Part shown: positions 1 to 8,553 of the stretch, in pieces
Layout of the letters: each line of letters starts with the position of its first letter
Position numbering within the stretch: position 1 is the first letter of the stretch
Assembly (NCBI RefSeq): GCF_018398315.1
Contig: NZ_JAHBRW010000002.1
Span: forward strand, 170,637-234,636
Source: Chelatococcus sp. YT9
GTDB lineage: Bacteria > Pseudomonadota > Alphaproteobacteria > Rhizobiales > Beijerinckiaceae
DNA length: 64,000 nt
Direction: 5' to 3'
The notes under the pieces: generated by a model
What the model was told of the DNA's origin: nothing
The model's database searches: none
Seen by the model: only the letters and a program-made list of their open reading frames with translations
Position numbers and translations under genes: made by a program

Positions 1-1
1 A

Positions 2-1105
2 ACCCAGGTGCTGAAGGGGTTGAACCTCGCTATCCACAAGGGTGAGTTCGTAGCCCTCCTCGGCTCATCAGGCTGCGGCAAGACCACGCTTCTGCGCGCC
101 ATCGCCGGTTTTGCGCAACCCTCCGCCGGTTCAATCAGCGTCGCAGGCCGGGATGTCACCCGTCTGCCGCCGGACCGGCGCGGCATGGCACTGGTATTTC
201 AATCCTATGCGCTCTGGCCGCATATGACGGTGGCGCAGAACATCGGCTACGGGTTGAAGCTGAAGAGGCTGCCCCGCGATGAGATCGCGCGCCGTGTCAC
301 CGCGCTGGAGGATCTGCTCGGCCTCTCGCATCTGGGACAGCGCAAGCCGGCGGCATTATCCGGCGGCCAGCGCCAACGCGTGGCGCTCGGCCGGGCGCTG
401 GCCATCGATCCGCAGATCCTGCTGCTCGATGAGCCGCTTTCCAATCTCGACGCACGCATCCGGCTGAAGGTGCGCCACGACATCAGTGCGCTGCAGAAGC
501 GCCTCGGCATCACCGCTGTCCACGTCACCCACGATCGCGAAGAGGCCATGGTGATGGCGGACCGCATCGTCATCATGGATGGCGGCCGTATCGCCCAACA
601 GGGCACGCCGGAAGACGTCTATAACCGTCCCGCCTCACCCTTCGTCGCTGCCTTCATGGGCGCGGAGAACGTGCTCGAGCTCAGCGGGCGGGTCAGCGGC
701 GACCGGATCGACATCGAGGCCGGCCCGGGAAACGCTCACAGCACGCTGCCGCGCGACGGCCGCGCGATAGGCGACGGCCCACTCGAGGCGCGCTTCCGCG
801 CCGAGGCGGCCGAGCTCCTGCCGGCCGGTCCGGCCACGCCCACCTCGGATCACAACCTGGAACTCACCGGCCAAGTGGAGGCGACGAGCTATCCCGGGGG
901 CCTCTGGCGGCATGCCGTGCGCGTCGGACGGAACGAACTGCTCATTGACGCCGCCTGCCGGCACGCACCCGGCACCGCCGTCCGCATTCGCATCCCGGCG
1001 GACAAGCTCTTCCTCTTCAACGCACGGAGCGCCGCAAGGCCCTCCTCCACCCGTTCCCCGCACGATGCCCGGACAGGCCGCGTGCTGGAAGCATCTGAGG
1101 CATGA
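2..1105 (+). CDS. ABC importer ATP-binding subunit (iron/polyamine class), 5' end outside window
   Basis: This is the cytoplasmic ATPase that powers the importer encoded just downstream. The reading frame is open to the window edge (Thr-Gln precede the GTG at 8), and only about 20 residues precede the Walker A motif, so roughly 20-30 N-terminal residues lie outside. Counting from the GTG at 8, I see Walker A GSSGCGKTT (19-27), Q-loop FQSYALWPHM, signature LSGGQRQR near 117, Walker B ILLLDEPLSNLDA and switch VTHD. A C-terminal extension of about 120 residues has the size and position of the TOBE regulatory domain of PotA/FbpC-like ATPases. The binding-protein gene starts 25 bp later. The substrate cannot be told from the sequence. 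Confidence 0.9.
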   Translation, partial: TQVLKGLNLAIHKGEFVALLGSSGCGKTTLLRAIAGFAQPSAGSISVAGRDVTRLPPDRRGMALVFQSYALWPHMTVAQNIGYGLKLKRLPRDEIARRVTALEDLLGLSHLGQRKPAALSGGQRQRVALGRALAIDPQILLLDEPLSNLDARIRLKVRHDISALQKRLGITAVHVTHDREEAMVMADRIVIMDGGRIAQQGTPEDVYNRPASPFVAAFMGAENVLELSGRVSGDRIDIEAGPGNAHSTLPRDGRAIGDGPLEARFRAEAAELLPAGPATPTSDHNLELTGQVEATSYPGGLWRHAVRVGRNELLIDAACRHAPGTAVRIRIPADKLFLFNARSAARPSSTRSPHDARTGRVLEASEA

Positions 1106-1130
1106 TTTTCACCGAACGGAGAGACCACCC

Positions 1131-2267
1131 ATGAAGAGACTTCTCCAGGCGACGCTTGTTCTCGGTTTCGCAGCCTCGCCAGCCGCGGCGGCCGAACTCA
1201 CCGTCCTTACCGCCGGCGACCAGAACATGGTCGACTACATCAACGAGTATCTCGGACCACTGTTCGAGAAGGAAAATCCGGGCAACACCGTACGTGTCGT
1301 TGGCACCGGCCCCGGCGATGCGGGATCACAGAAGATCGTCGAGCGCTTCGACGCGCAGAAGAAGGCCGATGCCGCCAAGTGGGACGCGGATGTCGCCGTC
1401 GTCCACGAGAAGTTCGTTGCCCCGATGATCACCGGCGGCTATCTCGAGGCTTATCGCGACAAGATCGCGACCGGCAAGATGGTGACGCGCGCCAACGCCG
1501 ACATGGCGCTCGGCACCAAGGTCACCGGCTATGTCATGCCGATGTTCAATAGCCAGACCGCGATCGCCTACAATCCGGCGCTTGTTCCGAACCCGCCGAA
1601 GAGCTACGCCGAAGTTGCCGAATGGGCCAAGGCCCATCCCAAGCAGTTCGGCTACAACGGCATCAAGGGCGGCGCCTCGGGCGTCAGTTTCGTCATGGGC
1701 TGGATCTATGCCTTCGGCGACGGCGATGCCAACAAGCTCATGAACGGCCCGTTCGAGGAGGGCGAAACCAAGAAGTGGGACAAGGCCTTCACGAGCCTGC
1801 GGGACTTCACCAAGACCGCGACACTCACCCCCGGCAATGCCGGCACCCTCGACCTCCTGTCGCGCGGCGAGATCGCCATGGGGCCGGTGTGGGTCGACAT
1901 GTTCTATTCCTGGCAGGCGAGCGGCCAGCTGCCTCCGGACTTCAAGCTGATGCTGCCGGCTCCGGGCATGCCCGGCCAGCCCATGCACTACGTGATCCCG
2001 GCCAAGAGCCCCAACAAGGAGCTGGCCGAGAAGTTCGTTGCGCTCGCGACGAGCCCGAAGGTGCAGGCCGAGGGCATCGTCAAGCGCTTCAATTGGTATC
2101 CGGGCATCGACGCCCAGCATGTGAAGGCCGAGCTCGACGACGCTACCTGGAACAAGCTCTTCACTGACGTGAAGCCAGAAGATCTCGCCAAATACGGCAA
2201 GCCCTTCCCCATCGCGCCCTACAATAACGCCATCCTCGAGGCGTACGAGCGCCAAGCGACCAACTGA
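1131..2267 (+). CDS. Periplasmic solute-binding protein of ABC importer A
   Basis: This 378-residue protein captures the solute in the periplasm for the permeases that follow. The ATG at 1131 is chosen because it opens a classical Sec signal peptide (KR, then a hydrophobic stretch to about residue 16, and AAA-A cleavage near 20-21); a longer upstream reading overlaps the ATPase gene and lacks a signal. The mature protein has the two-lobe layout of family-1 binding proteins of the iron/polyamine/phosphonate type (early FEKENPGNTVRVVGTG, central NSQTAIAYNP). A strong stem-loop follows the stop codon. The ligand is unknown; inorganic iron is not specifically supported because I see no clear Tyr-Tyr iron motif. 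Confidence 0.85.
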   Translation: MKRLLQATLVLGFAASPAAAAELTVLTAGDQNMVDYINEYLGPLFEKENPGNTVRVVGTGPGDAGSQKIVERFDAQKKADAAKWDADVAVVHEKFVAPMITGGYLEAYRDKIATGKMVTRANADMALGTKVTGYVMPMFNSQTAIAYNPALVPNPPKSYAEVAEWAKAHPKQFGYNGIKGGASGVSFVMGWIYAFGDGDANKLMNGPFEEGETKKWDKAFTSLRDFTKTATLTPGNAGTLDLLSRGEIAMGPVWVDMFYSWQASGQLPPDFKLMLPAPGMPGQPMHYVIPAKSPNKELAEKFVALATSPKVQAEGIVKRFNWYPGIDAQHVKAELDDATWNKLFTDVKPEDLAKYGKPFPIAPYNNAILEAYERQATN

Positions 2268-2286
2268 GCATGAGTTGACCAAGACC

Positions 2287-2311
2287 GGCCGTCCGGGTGT
2301 CCCGGACGGCC
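2287..2311 (+). promoter_or_regulatory. Intercistronic stem-loop after the binding-protein gene
   Basis: A perfect 11-bp inverted repeat (GGCCGTCCGGG / CCCGGACGGCC) encloses a 3-base loop, TGT. It lies 19 bp after the binding-protein stop and 16 bp before the first permease start. There is no T-tract, so it is not a normal intrinsic terminator. Such hairpins in binding-protein operons are known to protect the upstream message and raise binding protein over permease (malEF precedent); that role is inferred here. Confidence 0.7.
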
Positions 2312-2327
2312 ACCCGGGAATGAAGCC

Positions 2328-3149
2328 ATGCCCAAGCGCCTCTTCGGACTGATGCTGGTCCTGCCCGCCCTCGCGGTGATCGTCTTCCTCTTCATCGTGC
2401 CGCTTGCCGCATCGGTGATTGGGGCGTTCGTGGTGGACGGCGGCTATGGCTTCGGCAATTTCACCAAGTCGTTTGCGCTTTATGCGTCCGACATCGTCTT
2501 CACCGTGATAATCGTCAGCCTGTCGACTGTCCTCACCGGCCTGTTCGCGATCGCCATCGGCGGCTATCTGACTCTCGGCGAGAACCCGCGCGCGGTCGCC
2601 CTGCTACGCTGGCTCTACCGCTGGCCGATGTTCATTCCCTTCATCGTCGTCGGGCAGGTGCTACGGACGTTCCTCGCCAAGAACGGCCTGATGAACAACG
2701 TGCTCATGGCCGCCGGCATCATCACCCCGCTGCAGGCGACAAGTTTCCTCGACTGGCGCGGCATCGTGATCGCCTTCGTCTGGAAGCAGACGCCTTTCGT
2801 CGCCCTGCTGGTGGCCGGCGCCATGGCCTCGGTCGACCGCGGAACCCTAGAGGCCGCGCGCAACCTCGGCGCTTCGCGGCTGCGCATTCTCTGGGAGATC
2901 CTCGTGCCGCAGGTGGCGACAACCCTGATGGTCGGCCTAGTCCTGTCCTTCGTCACCATGATGTCGGTGCTGTCGGTGCCGCTGATGATCAATGCCCAGT
3001 CGCCGACGATGATCACCGCGGACATCGCCTTCCGCATCAATGCCTATGGCGACTACGGGGTGGCGAATGCGCTCGGCCTCATTTCGCTCGCCGCGACAGC
3101 CTGCGTGGCCTGGATCTACCTGCGTCACAGCGTGAGGGAGCGGGCATGA
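2328..3149 (+). CDS. ABC importer inner-membrane permease (first)
   Basis: One of two integral membrane subunits of importer A, 273 residues. The N-terminus is a membrane segment (about residues 5-27) and further hydrophobic stretches give about six spans. The cytoplasmic coupling loop that docks on the ATPase is visible as EAARNLGASRLRILWEILVP from about residue 175. The gene lies 60 bp behind the binding-protein gene, across the stem-loop, and its stop overlaps the start of the second permease by 4 bp, so the two are translationally coupled. Its family is the PotB/CysT-like binding-protein-dependent permeases. Confidence 0.88.
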   Translation: MPKRLFGLMLVLPALAVIVFLFIVPLAASVIGAFVVDGGYGFGNFTKSFALYASDIVFTVIIVSLSTVLTGLFAIAIGGYLTLGENPRAVALLRWLYRWPMFIPFIVVGQVLRTFLAKNGLMNNVLMAAGIITPLQATSFLDWRGIVIAFVWKQTPFVALLVAGAMASVDRGTLEAARNLGASRLRILWEILVPQVATTLMVGLVLSFVTMMSVLSVPLMINAQSPTMITADIAFRINAYGDYGVANALGLISLAATACVAWIYLRHSVRERA

Positions 3150-3991
3150 GCATGGCCATTCCGGCGGCCGCTGGCCTCACCCGCCCACGCGTCGATCTCT
3201 GGTGGATCCCGCGCGCCATCGTGCTCGGCCTCCTCGCCTTCGCGATCTTCGGCCCCTTGACCAATCTGGCGCTCTGGGCCGTCGCGGAGCGCTGGTACTT
3301 TCCCCATGCGCTGCCGATCGACTACGGCTTCAGCTATTGGGCACGCGTGTTCTCGCCGCGCGGCAATGCCCTGGAGGCGCTGAGCAACAGCCTTCTCGTC
3401 GCCATGCTCACCGTGATCGTCGCGCTGATGCTGGCGATCCCCGCGGGCTATGCGCTCGCCCGGTTGAAATTGCCCTTCCGCGCGGCGATCTTGCTCGCCT
3501 TTCTCATTCCGCAGGCGTTCCCCAATCTCACGGTTTACGTCAACATCGCCCGGCTGTTCTATCAGATCGGCCTCAACGGCACGATCGCGGGGGTCGTGCT
3601 GGTGCATGCCACCCATGGGCTTGTCTATGCGGTGTGGATCGCGACGGCGGCCTTCGCGGCGGTCGACAGCGAGCTCGAGGAGGCGGCCCGCTCGGTGGGC
3701 GCCGGCGCGCTGCGTGCCTTCCGCGATGTGTCCCTGCCGTTGGCGGCGCCCGGACTTCTCGCCAGCGCGATCTTCGTCTTCCTGGAGTCCCTTGACGAGT
3801 TCACGGGCAGCTATTTCGTGGGCGCCCCCGACGTCAACATGCTGCCGCTCCTGCTTTATACAGCGGGTGCGGGCGGCAACTACCAGGTCGCGTCAATTAC
3901 GGCTGTTCTGCTTCTCATTCCGTCGATCGGCTTCATGCTCGTCGTGGAACGTTTCCTGAAATCCGATGTGCTGTCGAAGGTCGGTCATTGA
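3146..3991 (+). CDS. ABC importer inner-membrane permease (second)
   Basis: Partner permease of importer A, 281 residues, PotC-like. It has several membrane spans and the coupling loop EEAARSVGAGALRAFRDVSLP from about residue 177, matching the EAA motif of the family. The ATG at 3146 overlaps the previous stop (ATGA). Its own stop overlaps the TTG start of the LacI gene, so importer and regulator look like one transcript. The absence of a signal peptide and a basic cytosolic N-terminus are normal for this family. Confidence 0.88.
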   Translation: MSMAIPAAAGLTRPRVDLWWIPRAIVLGLLAFAIFGPLTNLALWAVAERWYFPHALPIDYGFSYWARVFSPRGNALEALSNSLLVAMLTVIVALMLAIPAGYALARLKLPFRAAILLAFLIPQAFPNLTVYVNIARLFYQIGLNGTIAGVVLVHATHGLVYAVWIATAAFAAVDSELEEAARSVGAGALRAFRDVSLPLAAPGLLASAIFVFLESLDEFTGSYFVGAPDVNMLPLLLYTAGAGGNYQVASITAVLLLIPSIGFMLVVERFLKSDVLSKVGH

Positions 3992-5064
3992 AGTTCATCC
4001 CTAACGACGAGCCACCGGCGCGACGTTTCGTCAGCGCGCAGCAGGTGGCCGAGCTTGCCGGCGTGTCGCGCTCCGCGGTCTCCCGCGCCTTCACGCCGGG
4101 GGCCAGCATTGCGACTGAAACGCGCGAGAAGGTCATGCGCGCGGCGGAGGAACTCGGCTACCAGGTCAACGACCTCGCGCGCAGCCTGCTCGCCCATCGC
4201 AGCCGGCTGGTGGGCCTCGTCGTGACCAAGCCGGAACTCGGCTTCCGGGCGCATCTGGTGGCGGCGCTGACGCGTGCCCTGATCCGCCGCGGCAACGTGC
4301 CCTTCATTATCAACACCGGCAGTTCCGAACCGGAGATGCGGGCTGCGCAAACGGCGCTCTTCGGCTATCGTGCCGAGGCGACCGTCATTTTGTCGGGCTC
4401 GCCACCGACTTCCTTCGTGGAGCTCGCCCGTCAGAACGGCCAACCGCTCATCATGATCGGCCGCTCGGAGCCCGACTGCGACCGTATCCAGATCGATAAT
4501 GCCAGTGCGGCACGCGAGGCCGCCCAACTCTTCGCCGCGCAGGGGTTAAGACGACTGGCCCTTGCGGGATCTGCGTCCGGCACGCCCAGCATTGTTGAAC
4601 GCGAGCAGGCTTTCGTCAGCGAGGCTCGGCGGCTCGGCGCAGATGTCATCGTGGTGCAAGGCCGCGACTCCGACTACGCCGGCGGACAGGAGGCGGCAGC
4701 TCGGTTGTTCGGGAATGGACGGCCACCCGAAGCCGTCTTCTGCGTCAACGACCTGATCGCCTTCGGGCTTATCGACACCGCGCGCAGCGACCACGCCCTC
4801 ATCGCGCCCCGCGACTTCCAGGTGGTCGGCTTCGATGACATTCCCGAGGCGGCATGGAACGCCTATCGTCTCAGCACCTTCCGGCAGGATCCCGACGAGA
4901 TTGCCGGATGCGCCATCACTCTTCTCGATCGCCGCCTCGCCACCCCTAGTGCGCTCCCCTCCACCACACGACTGAAAGCGGCCTTTGTTCAGAGGTCGAG
5001 CACGGGCGTGGTGTCCTCCCCTTTCGCCCGAGCCTTCCGAGGTCGCCAAGGCGGACGAAGATGA
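3988..5064 (+). CDS. LacI family transcriptional regulator
   Basis: DNA-binding regulator of 358 residues that probably senses the solute or a product of importer A. A LacI helix-turn-helix is plain at about residues 15-40 (VSAQQVAELAGVSRSAVSRAF), followed by the hinge helix region with LARSLLAHRS and the type-I periplasmic-binding-like sensor domain (LVGLVVTKPELGF onward, conserved VVGFDDIPEA near 275). The start is TTG at 3988, inside the permease stop (TTGA), giving tight coupling. The gene ends 9 bp from a convergent permease gene. The binding site is not identified; it should lie upstream of the truncated ATPase gene, outside the window. Confidence 0.9.
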   Translation: MKFIPNDEPPARRFVSAQQVAELAGVSRSAVSRAFTPGASIATETREKVMRAAEELGYQVNDLARSLLAHRSRLVGLVVTKPELGFRAHLVAALTRALIRRGNVPFIINTGSSEPEMRAAQTALFGYRAEATVILSGSPPTSFVELARQNGQPLIMIGRSEPDCDRIQIDNASAAREAAQLFAAQGLRRLALAGSASGTPSIVEREQAFVSEARRLGADVIVVQGRDSDYAGGQEAAARLFGNGRPPEAVFCVNDLIAFGLIDTARSDHALIAPRDFQVVGFDDIPEAAWNAYRLSTFRQDPDEIAGCAITLLDRRLATPSALPSTTRLKAAFVQRSSTGVVSSPFARAFRGRQGGRR

Positions 5065-5073
5065 CCCAAGCCT

Positions 5074-5904
5074 TCACTCCTTTGAGCCGGATGAAGCCAG
5101 CGAGGCGATGAAATACCGCTGGAAGATGAGGAGAATGGCCATCGGCAGCAAGGCGGTGACGACAGCGCCGCCGAACATCTGACCATAGTCGACATCGTAT
5201 TGTCCGGCGAAGCTGGCGATCGCGACCGATGCGACGTGATAGTCGGGGTTGGGTGCGATCAGCAGAGGCCAGAGATAGGCTTGCCACTGAAAGACGAAGA
5301 GGATGAGGCCAGCCCCGATGAGCGCAGGCCGCGACAGGGGCAGATAAATGCGCAGGAAAATACCGCCCCAACCGAGACCATCAATCTTGGCGGCCTCTGA
5401 CAATTCCTTCGGAATGGCCATGAAGAACTGACGCAGCATGAACACGGCCAGCCCGTTCCCGATACCCGGAAGGATAAGACCGGCATAGCTGTTCTGTAGT
5501 TCAAGGCTGCGGAAAAGCTCAGATAGGGGCACAGCGATCGAATCGAAGGGAATGAGGAAGCTCACAACCATGATGGCGAAGATGACGCTCCGGCCGGGAT
5601 ATTCGAGGACTGCGAGCGCGAAGGCAGCCGTTGCACATACGACAAGACCGATTACCACGGTGAGCGTTGTGACCAGCGCGGAATTGATCATGGCCCGCGC
5701 GAACGGCCCCTGGCTCAGGGCAATGAAGTTGGAAAGCGTCCATTCCCTGGGAATCAATGTCCAGATGCTGATGGGCGAAAGGTAACGAAACACCTCATCG
5801 CTCGGACGCAACGCGCTTGCAGCCGCCCACCATAGGGGCAGCATCACCACGATGCAGCACGCCACCACGAAGGTGAAACGCAGCCAGGGACTATTCGCCT
5901 TCAT
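5074..5904 (-). CDS. Sugar ABC importer permease, MalG-like
   Basis: Inner-membrane subunit of carbohydrate importer B, 276 residues. The start is the ATG at 5904, which overlaps the stop of the partner permease (ATGA); a longer upstream reading in this frame only shadows that gene. The protein begins with a membrane segment, has about six spans, and carries the MalG/AraQ coupling loop (ELSEAAKIDGLGWGGIFLRI, about residues 168-187) and a YGQMFGGAVV end typical of the family. No ATP-binding gene accompanies this importer, so it must borrow an ATPase from elsewhere. Confidence 0.88.
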   Translation of the reverse strand: MKANSPWLRFTFVVACCIVVMLPLWWAAASALRPSDEVFRYLSPISIWTLIPREWTLSNFIALSQGPFARAMINSALVTTLTVVIGLVVCATAAFALAVLEYPGRSVIFAIMVVSFLIPFDSIAVPLSELFRSLELQNSYAGLILPGIGNGLAVFMLRQFFMAIPKELSEAAKIDGLGWGGIFLRIYLPLSRPALIGAGLILFVFQWQAYLWPLLIAPNPDYHVASVAIASFAGQYDVDYGQMFGGAVVTALLPMAILLIFQRYFIASLASSGSKE

Positions 5905-6812
5905 GATTTCGCCCGCTCGGTCATCATGCGGAACTGGATGCCGACCACGACAATGACGAGGGCGACGAGAATGACTGTCGCAGCCGCAGCGCCTGACATG
6001 TCGCCGGAGAGAAAGCCGCGCGTGTAGATCTCGTTCATAATGAGGTTGGTTGACCCTTGCGGACCGCCCTTGGTCAGAATCTGGACCGGCGCAAAGACCA
6101 GGAAATTGGCGACGGTGTTGGCTACAAGCACGAAAGTCAGTGTGCGTCGGAGCTGCGGCAAGGTGACATGCCAGAAGCGCTGCCAGCCGTTGGCGCCATC
6201 GATCTCCGCCGCTTCGTAGAGAATGGGCGGAATGTCTCGCAGCCCGGCAAGCAGAAAGGTCATCCAGTAACCAACGCCGACCCAACTGACAATCATGATG
6301 ATTGTTATCAACGCCTGGTTTGTCGACGTCATGAAACCCTGAGGAGGAATGCCGATTGTTGCGAGCAAAGCATTGACCGGTCCGTCTGGCCGGAAAGCAA
6401 CCCCGAGGATGATCGCCGAGACACTCTGCGGCACGGCGACAGGCAGAAGCATCAGGGTGCGCCAGAGCCCAGCCGCCGGCAAAGCCTTATCCATGGCGAG
6501 CGCCAGAAGGAGGGCAAGACCGATCTGCACCGGATTGACGATGATGAGAAACAAAAATGTGGTGGTGAGCGACTCGATGAAGACCGGATCGCTGAGAAGA
6601 TAAGTGTAGTTGCCAAATCCGAGATTAGCAAAGCCGGGCGCGGCTGCCGGCTCATGCAGGGATTGCCAAAGCGCCAGCCCCGCCGGCCAGATACGCAGGA
6701 TGACCACGGCGACCAGCGCCGGTGCCAGAAAGAGGAGTGCGGTGCCGAGGGAGCCGGACCGAAGCGCGTCCCCCCAGCGTGGGCCATTCCGGCCGCGCCC
6801 GACTACTGCCAT
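5901..6812 (-). CDS. Sugar ABC importer permease, MalF/UgpA-like
   Basis: First permease of importer B, 303 residues. A short basic N-terminus is followed by a membrane span beginning near residue 23 (LGTALLFLAPALVAVVIL) and further spans. The coupling loop LYEAAEIDGANGWQRFWHVTLP sits in the second half. The start ATG at 6812 overlaps the binding-protein stop by one base (TGATG), and the gene's stop overlaps the MalG-like start by 4 bp, so all three importer genes are coupled in the order binding protein, MalF-like, MalG-like. Confidence 0.88.
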   Translation of the reverse strand: MAVVGRGRNGPRWGDALRSGSLGTALLFLAPALVAVVILRIWPAGLALWQSLHEPAAAPGFANLGFGNYTYLLSDPVFIESLTTTFLFLIIVNPVQIGLALLLALAMDKALPAAGLWRTLMLLPVAVPQSVSAIILGVAFRPDGPVNALLATIGIPPQGFMTSTNQALITIIMIVSWVGVGYWMTFLLAGLRDIPPILYEAAEIDGANGWQRFWHVTLPQLRRTLTFVLVANTVANFLVFAPVQILTKGGPQGSTNLIMNEIYTRGFLSGDMSGAAAATVILVALVIVVVGIQFRMMTERAKS

Positions 6813-8074
6813 CAGTTCAGGCGCCCGAAGCCAGCGCGCAGCACGCCCTCGGCCCGTTCCAGCGAGGGCTTCGCCTCTGCGCCATTGCGGATGTCGCTGA
6901 AAGTCTTGTTCATGTTCTCTTCAAAGACCACATAGCCGATCGTGCGGGGACGGTTCACGGCGGTATTGGCAAGATCGTAGCGGACAATTTCTCCGAAGCC
7001 AGGCGTTTTGCCAGCCTCGCTTTCACGCTTGAGATATGCCTCGAACGCCGATTTGTTTGCTGGCGGCTGAGGCGCAACGGTGCTGGCCTGAAGAGCCCCT
7101 TCCGAATTGAGGGTAAGGTATTTGGCGAAGGCGAGCGCCGCGTCCTTCTTGGTACTTTTCGGATTGACGCCGATAGTCCACGAGCCGGTCGGCGTGACGG
7201 GCTTCCCATCCTTGAAATAGGGCATGGCCGCGATCCCGAAGTTAAGACCCTCGGCATTGCGGAAGGAACGTGCATGCCACACACCACCCACCATGTAGGC
7301 CAGCTGGCCGGACGAGAAGAGCGCCGGCATCTGCTCGTAGGTGACACCACGGGGGGCTAGGCCACTGGCATAAAGATTCCTGTACCAATCCGTGGTCTTG
7401 ACCCAGCCATCACTTGTCAACGCCGGCTCCAGCAGCTTGTCACCCTTGAGGCCGGGGCCGTAGCCAAGGCTCTCGTAGAGCGGCTGCACTTCATAATAGC
7501 GGTCGTTCTGGTCGAAGGCGAAGCCCCATTTCGCACCGGCCTCCTGCGCCTTCTTCGCATTGGGAAGAACCTCCTCCCAAGTCAGGCGCTTGGCCGGATC
7601 CCCGCTCGGCTCGGGAAGCCCTGCCTTGTCCAGGAGATCCTTGTTGTAGAACAGGAATTGCGCCGTGGTCCAGAATGGGAAAGCCCAGATCTTGCCATCA
7701 TAGCTCGCACCCGCTATCGGCGCAGCGTTGGCAGCGGCCTCGATCTCACCGCGATGCTCCGAAAGATCCATCAGGAAGCCGCGATGGGCGTAATAAGGAA
7801 CGCGCGGTTCGTCCACCGTATAGACATCCACGCTCGTATCGCCAGAACCAAGGCGCGCCTGCACCTGCGCGTTGAGCTGGTCAAATGGGATGTACTGGGC
7901 CTGAACCTTGATGCCCGGATTGGCCTTCTCGAAGCTCGCGATGACGTCGCTGAACGCGCCGGGCTTCTGCGAGGACAGAAAGCCGATCGTCAAGTCAGCG
8001 GCTGAAGCCTGGGAACAGGCTATGGCGATAGCTGCGCCAGCTAACAGATACTGAAGTTTATTGATTGATCCCAT
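6812..8074 (-). CDS. Carbohydrate-binding protein of ABC importer B
   Basis: Family-1 extracellular solute-binding protein, 420 residues. It has a signal peptide (hydrophobic core LLAGAAIAIACSQASA, cleavage about residue 25) followed by DLTIGFLSSQKPGAFSDVI and the motif FEKANPGIKVQAQYIPFDQ typical of sugar-binding proteins. The C-terminal half keeps the sugar-class pattern TPTGSWTIGVNPKSTKKDAALAFAKYL. It is the first gene of the minus-strand importer operon and is divergent from the catabolic operon starting at 8554, so the two are likely co-induced. The ligand is probably a sugar or sugar acid; its identity is not determinable. Confidence 0.88.
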   Translation of the reverse strand: MGSINKLQYLLAGAAIAIACSQASAADLTIGFLSSQKPGAFSDVIASFEKANPGIKVQAQYIPFDQLNAQVQARLGSGDTSVDVYTVDEPRVPYYAHRGFLMDLSEHRGEIEAAANAAPIAGASYDGKIWAFPFWTTAQFLFYNKDLLDKAGLPEPSGDPAKRLTWEEVLPNAKKAQEAGAKWGFAFDQNDRYYEVQPLYESLGYGPGLKGDKLLEPALTSDGWVKTTDWYRNLYASGLAPRGVTYEQMPALFSSGQLAYMVGGVWHARSFRNAEGLNFGIAAMPYFKDGKPVTPTGSWTIGVNPKSTKKDAALAFAKYLTLNSEGALQASTVAPQPPANKSAFEAYLKRESEAGKTPGFGEIVRYDLANTAVNRPRTIGYVVFEENMNKTFSDIRNGAEAKPSLERAEGVLRAGFGRLN

Positions 8075-8553
8075 TGCCAGTCTCCCTATCGCCTGTCCTT
8101 GCCGCCCCTCTGAGGCAGAATCGTGCTTTGTCGCGCGCGCGACGCTCTGATCGTGGGGAGGCGCGAACCCTGCCTCACGCAGGTCCTGAACCCGCTCATC
8201 CAGAGCGTCGAGACTCTCCAGCGCCCGCTGTCGTCCCGCATTTCTCCCAGATCAACGGCGCGTCAGCTCTTAACTCACGCGCTCTTCCTTCGGTGCTGGC
8301 CCTTGTAGCGGCCGGCAGTTGAGAAGCTAACTGGTAAATCAAACATGTCAACATATAACTTTATTATAACTCTTCCGCAGGCCGCGCGGCCCATATCCAG
8401 CCGTTGAAGTCTGGACAATTTATTGAGATATAATGGTATTTTTCCATCACCCTGGGAAGGCACCAGCCGAGAGAGCAGTTTGACATGTAAAATTTCATGT
8501 CATAAAGATCGCAAGCAGGGTAGGTGGAAACAAGGCCAGCAAGGGAGGGTCAT
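8075..8553. other. Divergent intergenic control region between importer B and the catabolic operon
   Basis: This stretch of 479 bp has no credible gene. It is locally AT-rich around 8330-8510, unlike its neighbours. It contains a direct repeat TATAACT at 8354-8360 and 8365-8371 (11 bp apart, one helical turn), a TTGACA on the minus strand (8351-8346), and the inverted repeat and promoter listed separately. The part nearer the importer (8075-8320) shows nothing I can interpret, so the importer mRNA may carry a long leader. Confidence 0.6.
8480..8508 (+). promoter_or_regulatory. Promoter with inverted-repeat operator for the catabolic operon
   Basis: A TTGACA -35 box (8480-8485) is followed after 17 bp by TAAAGA (8503-8508), an acceptable -10 box. 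The spacer is filled by a perfect inverted repeat, TGACATG (8481-8487) and CATGTCA (8496-8502), separated by 8 AT-rich bases. A regulator bound here would block polymerase. The same half-site CATGTCA recurs at 8344-8350 over the minus-strand TTGACA that could serve importer B. Which regulator binds is not known; the GntR gene at 14311 or the LacI gene at 3988 are candidates. Confidence 0.6.

Noticed and set aside
8065-8322. Small plus-strand frame of 85 codons in the divergent control region
   Set aside because: No ribosome site, skewed Ala/Arg/Pro composition and no conserved motif; it overlaps the start of the binding-protein gene.
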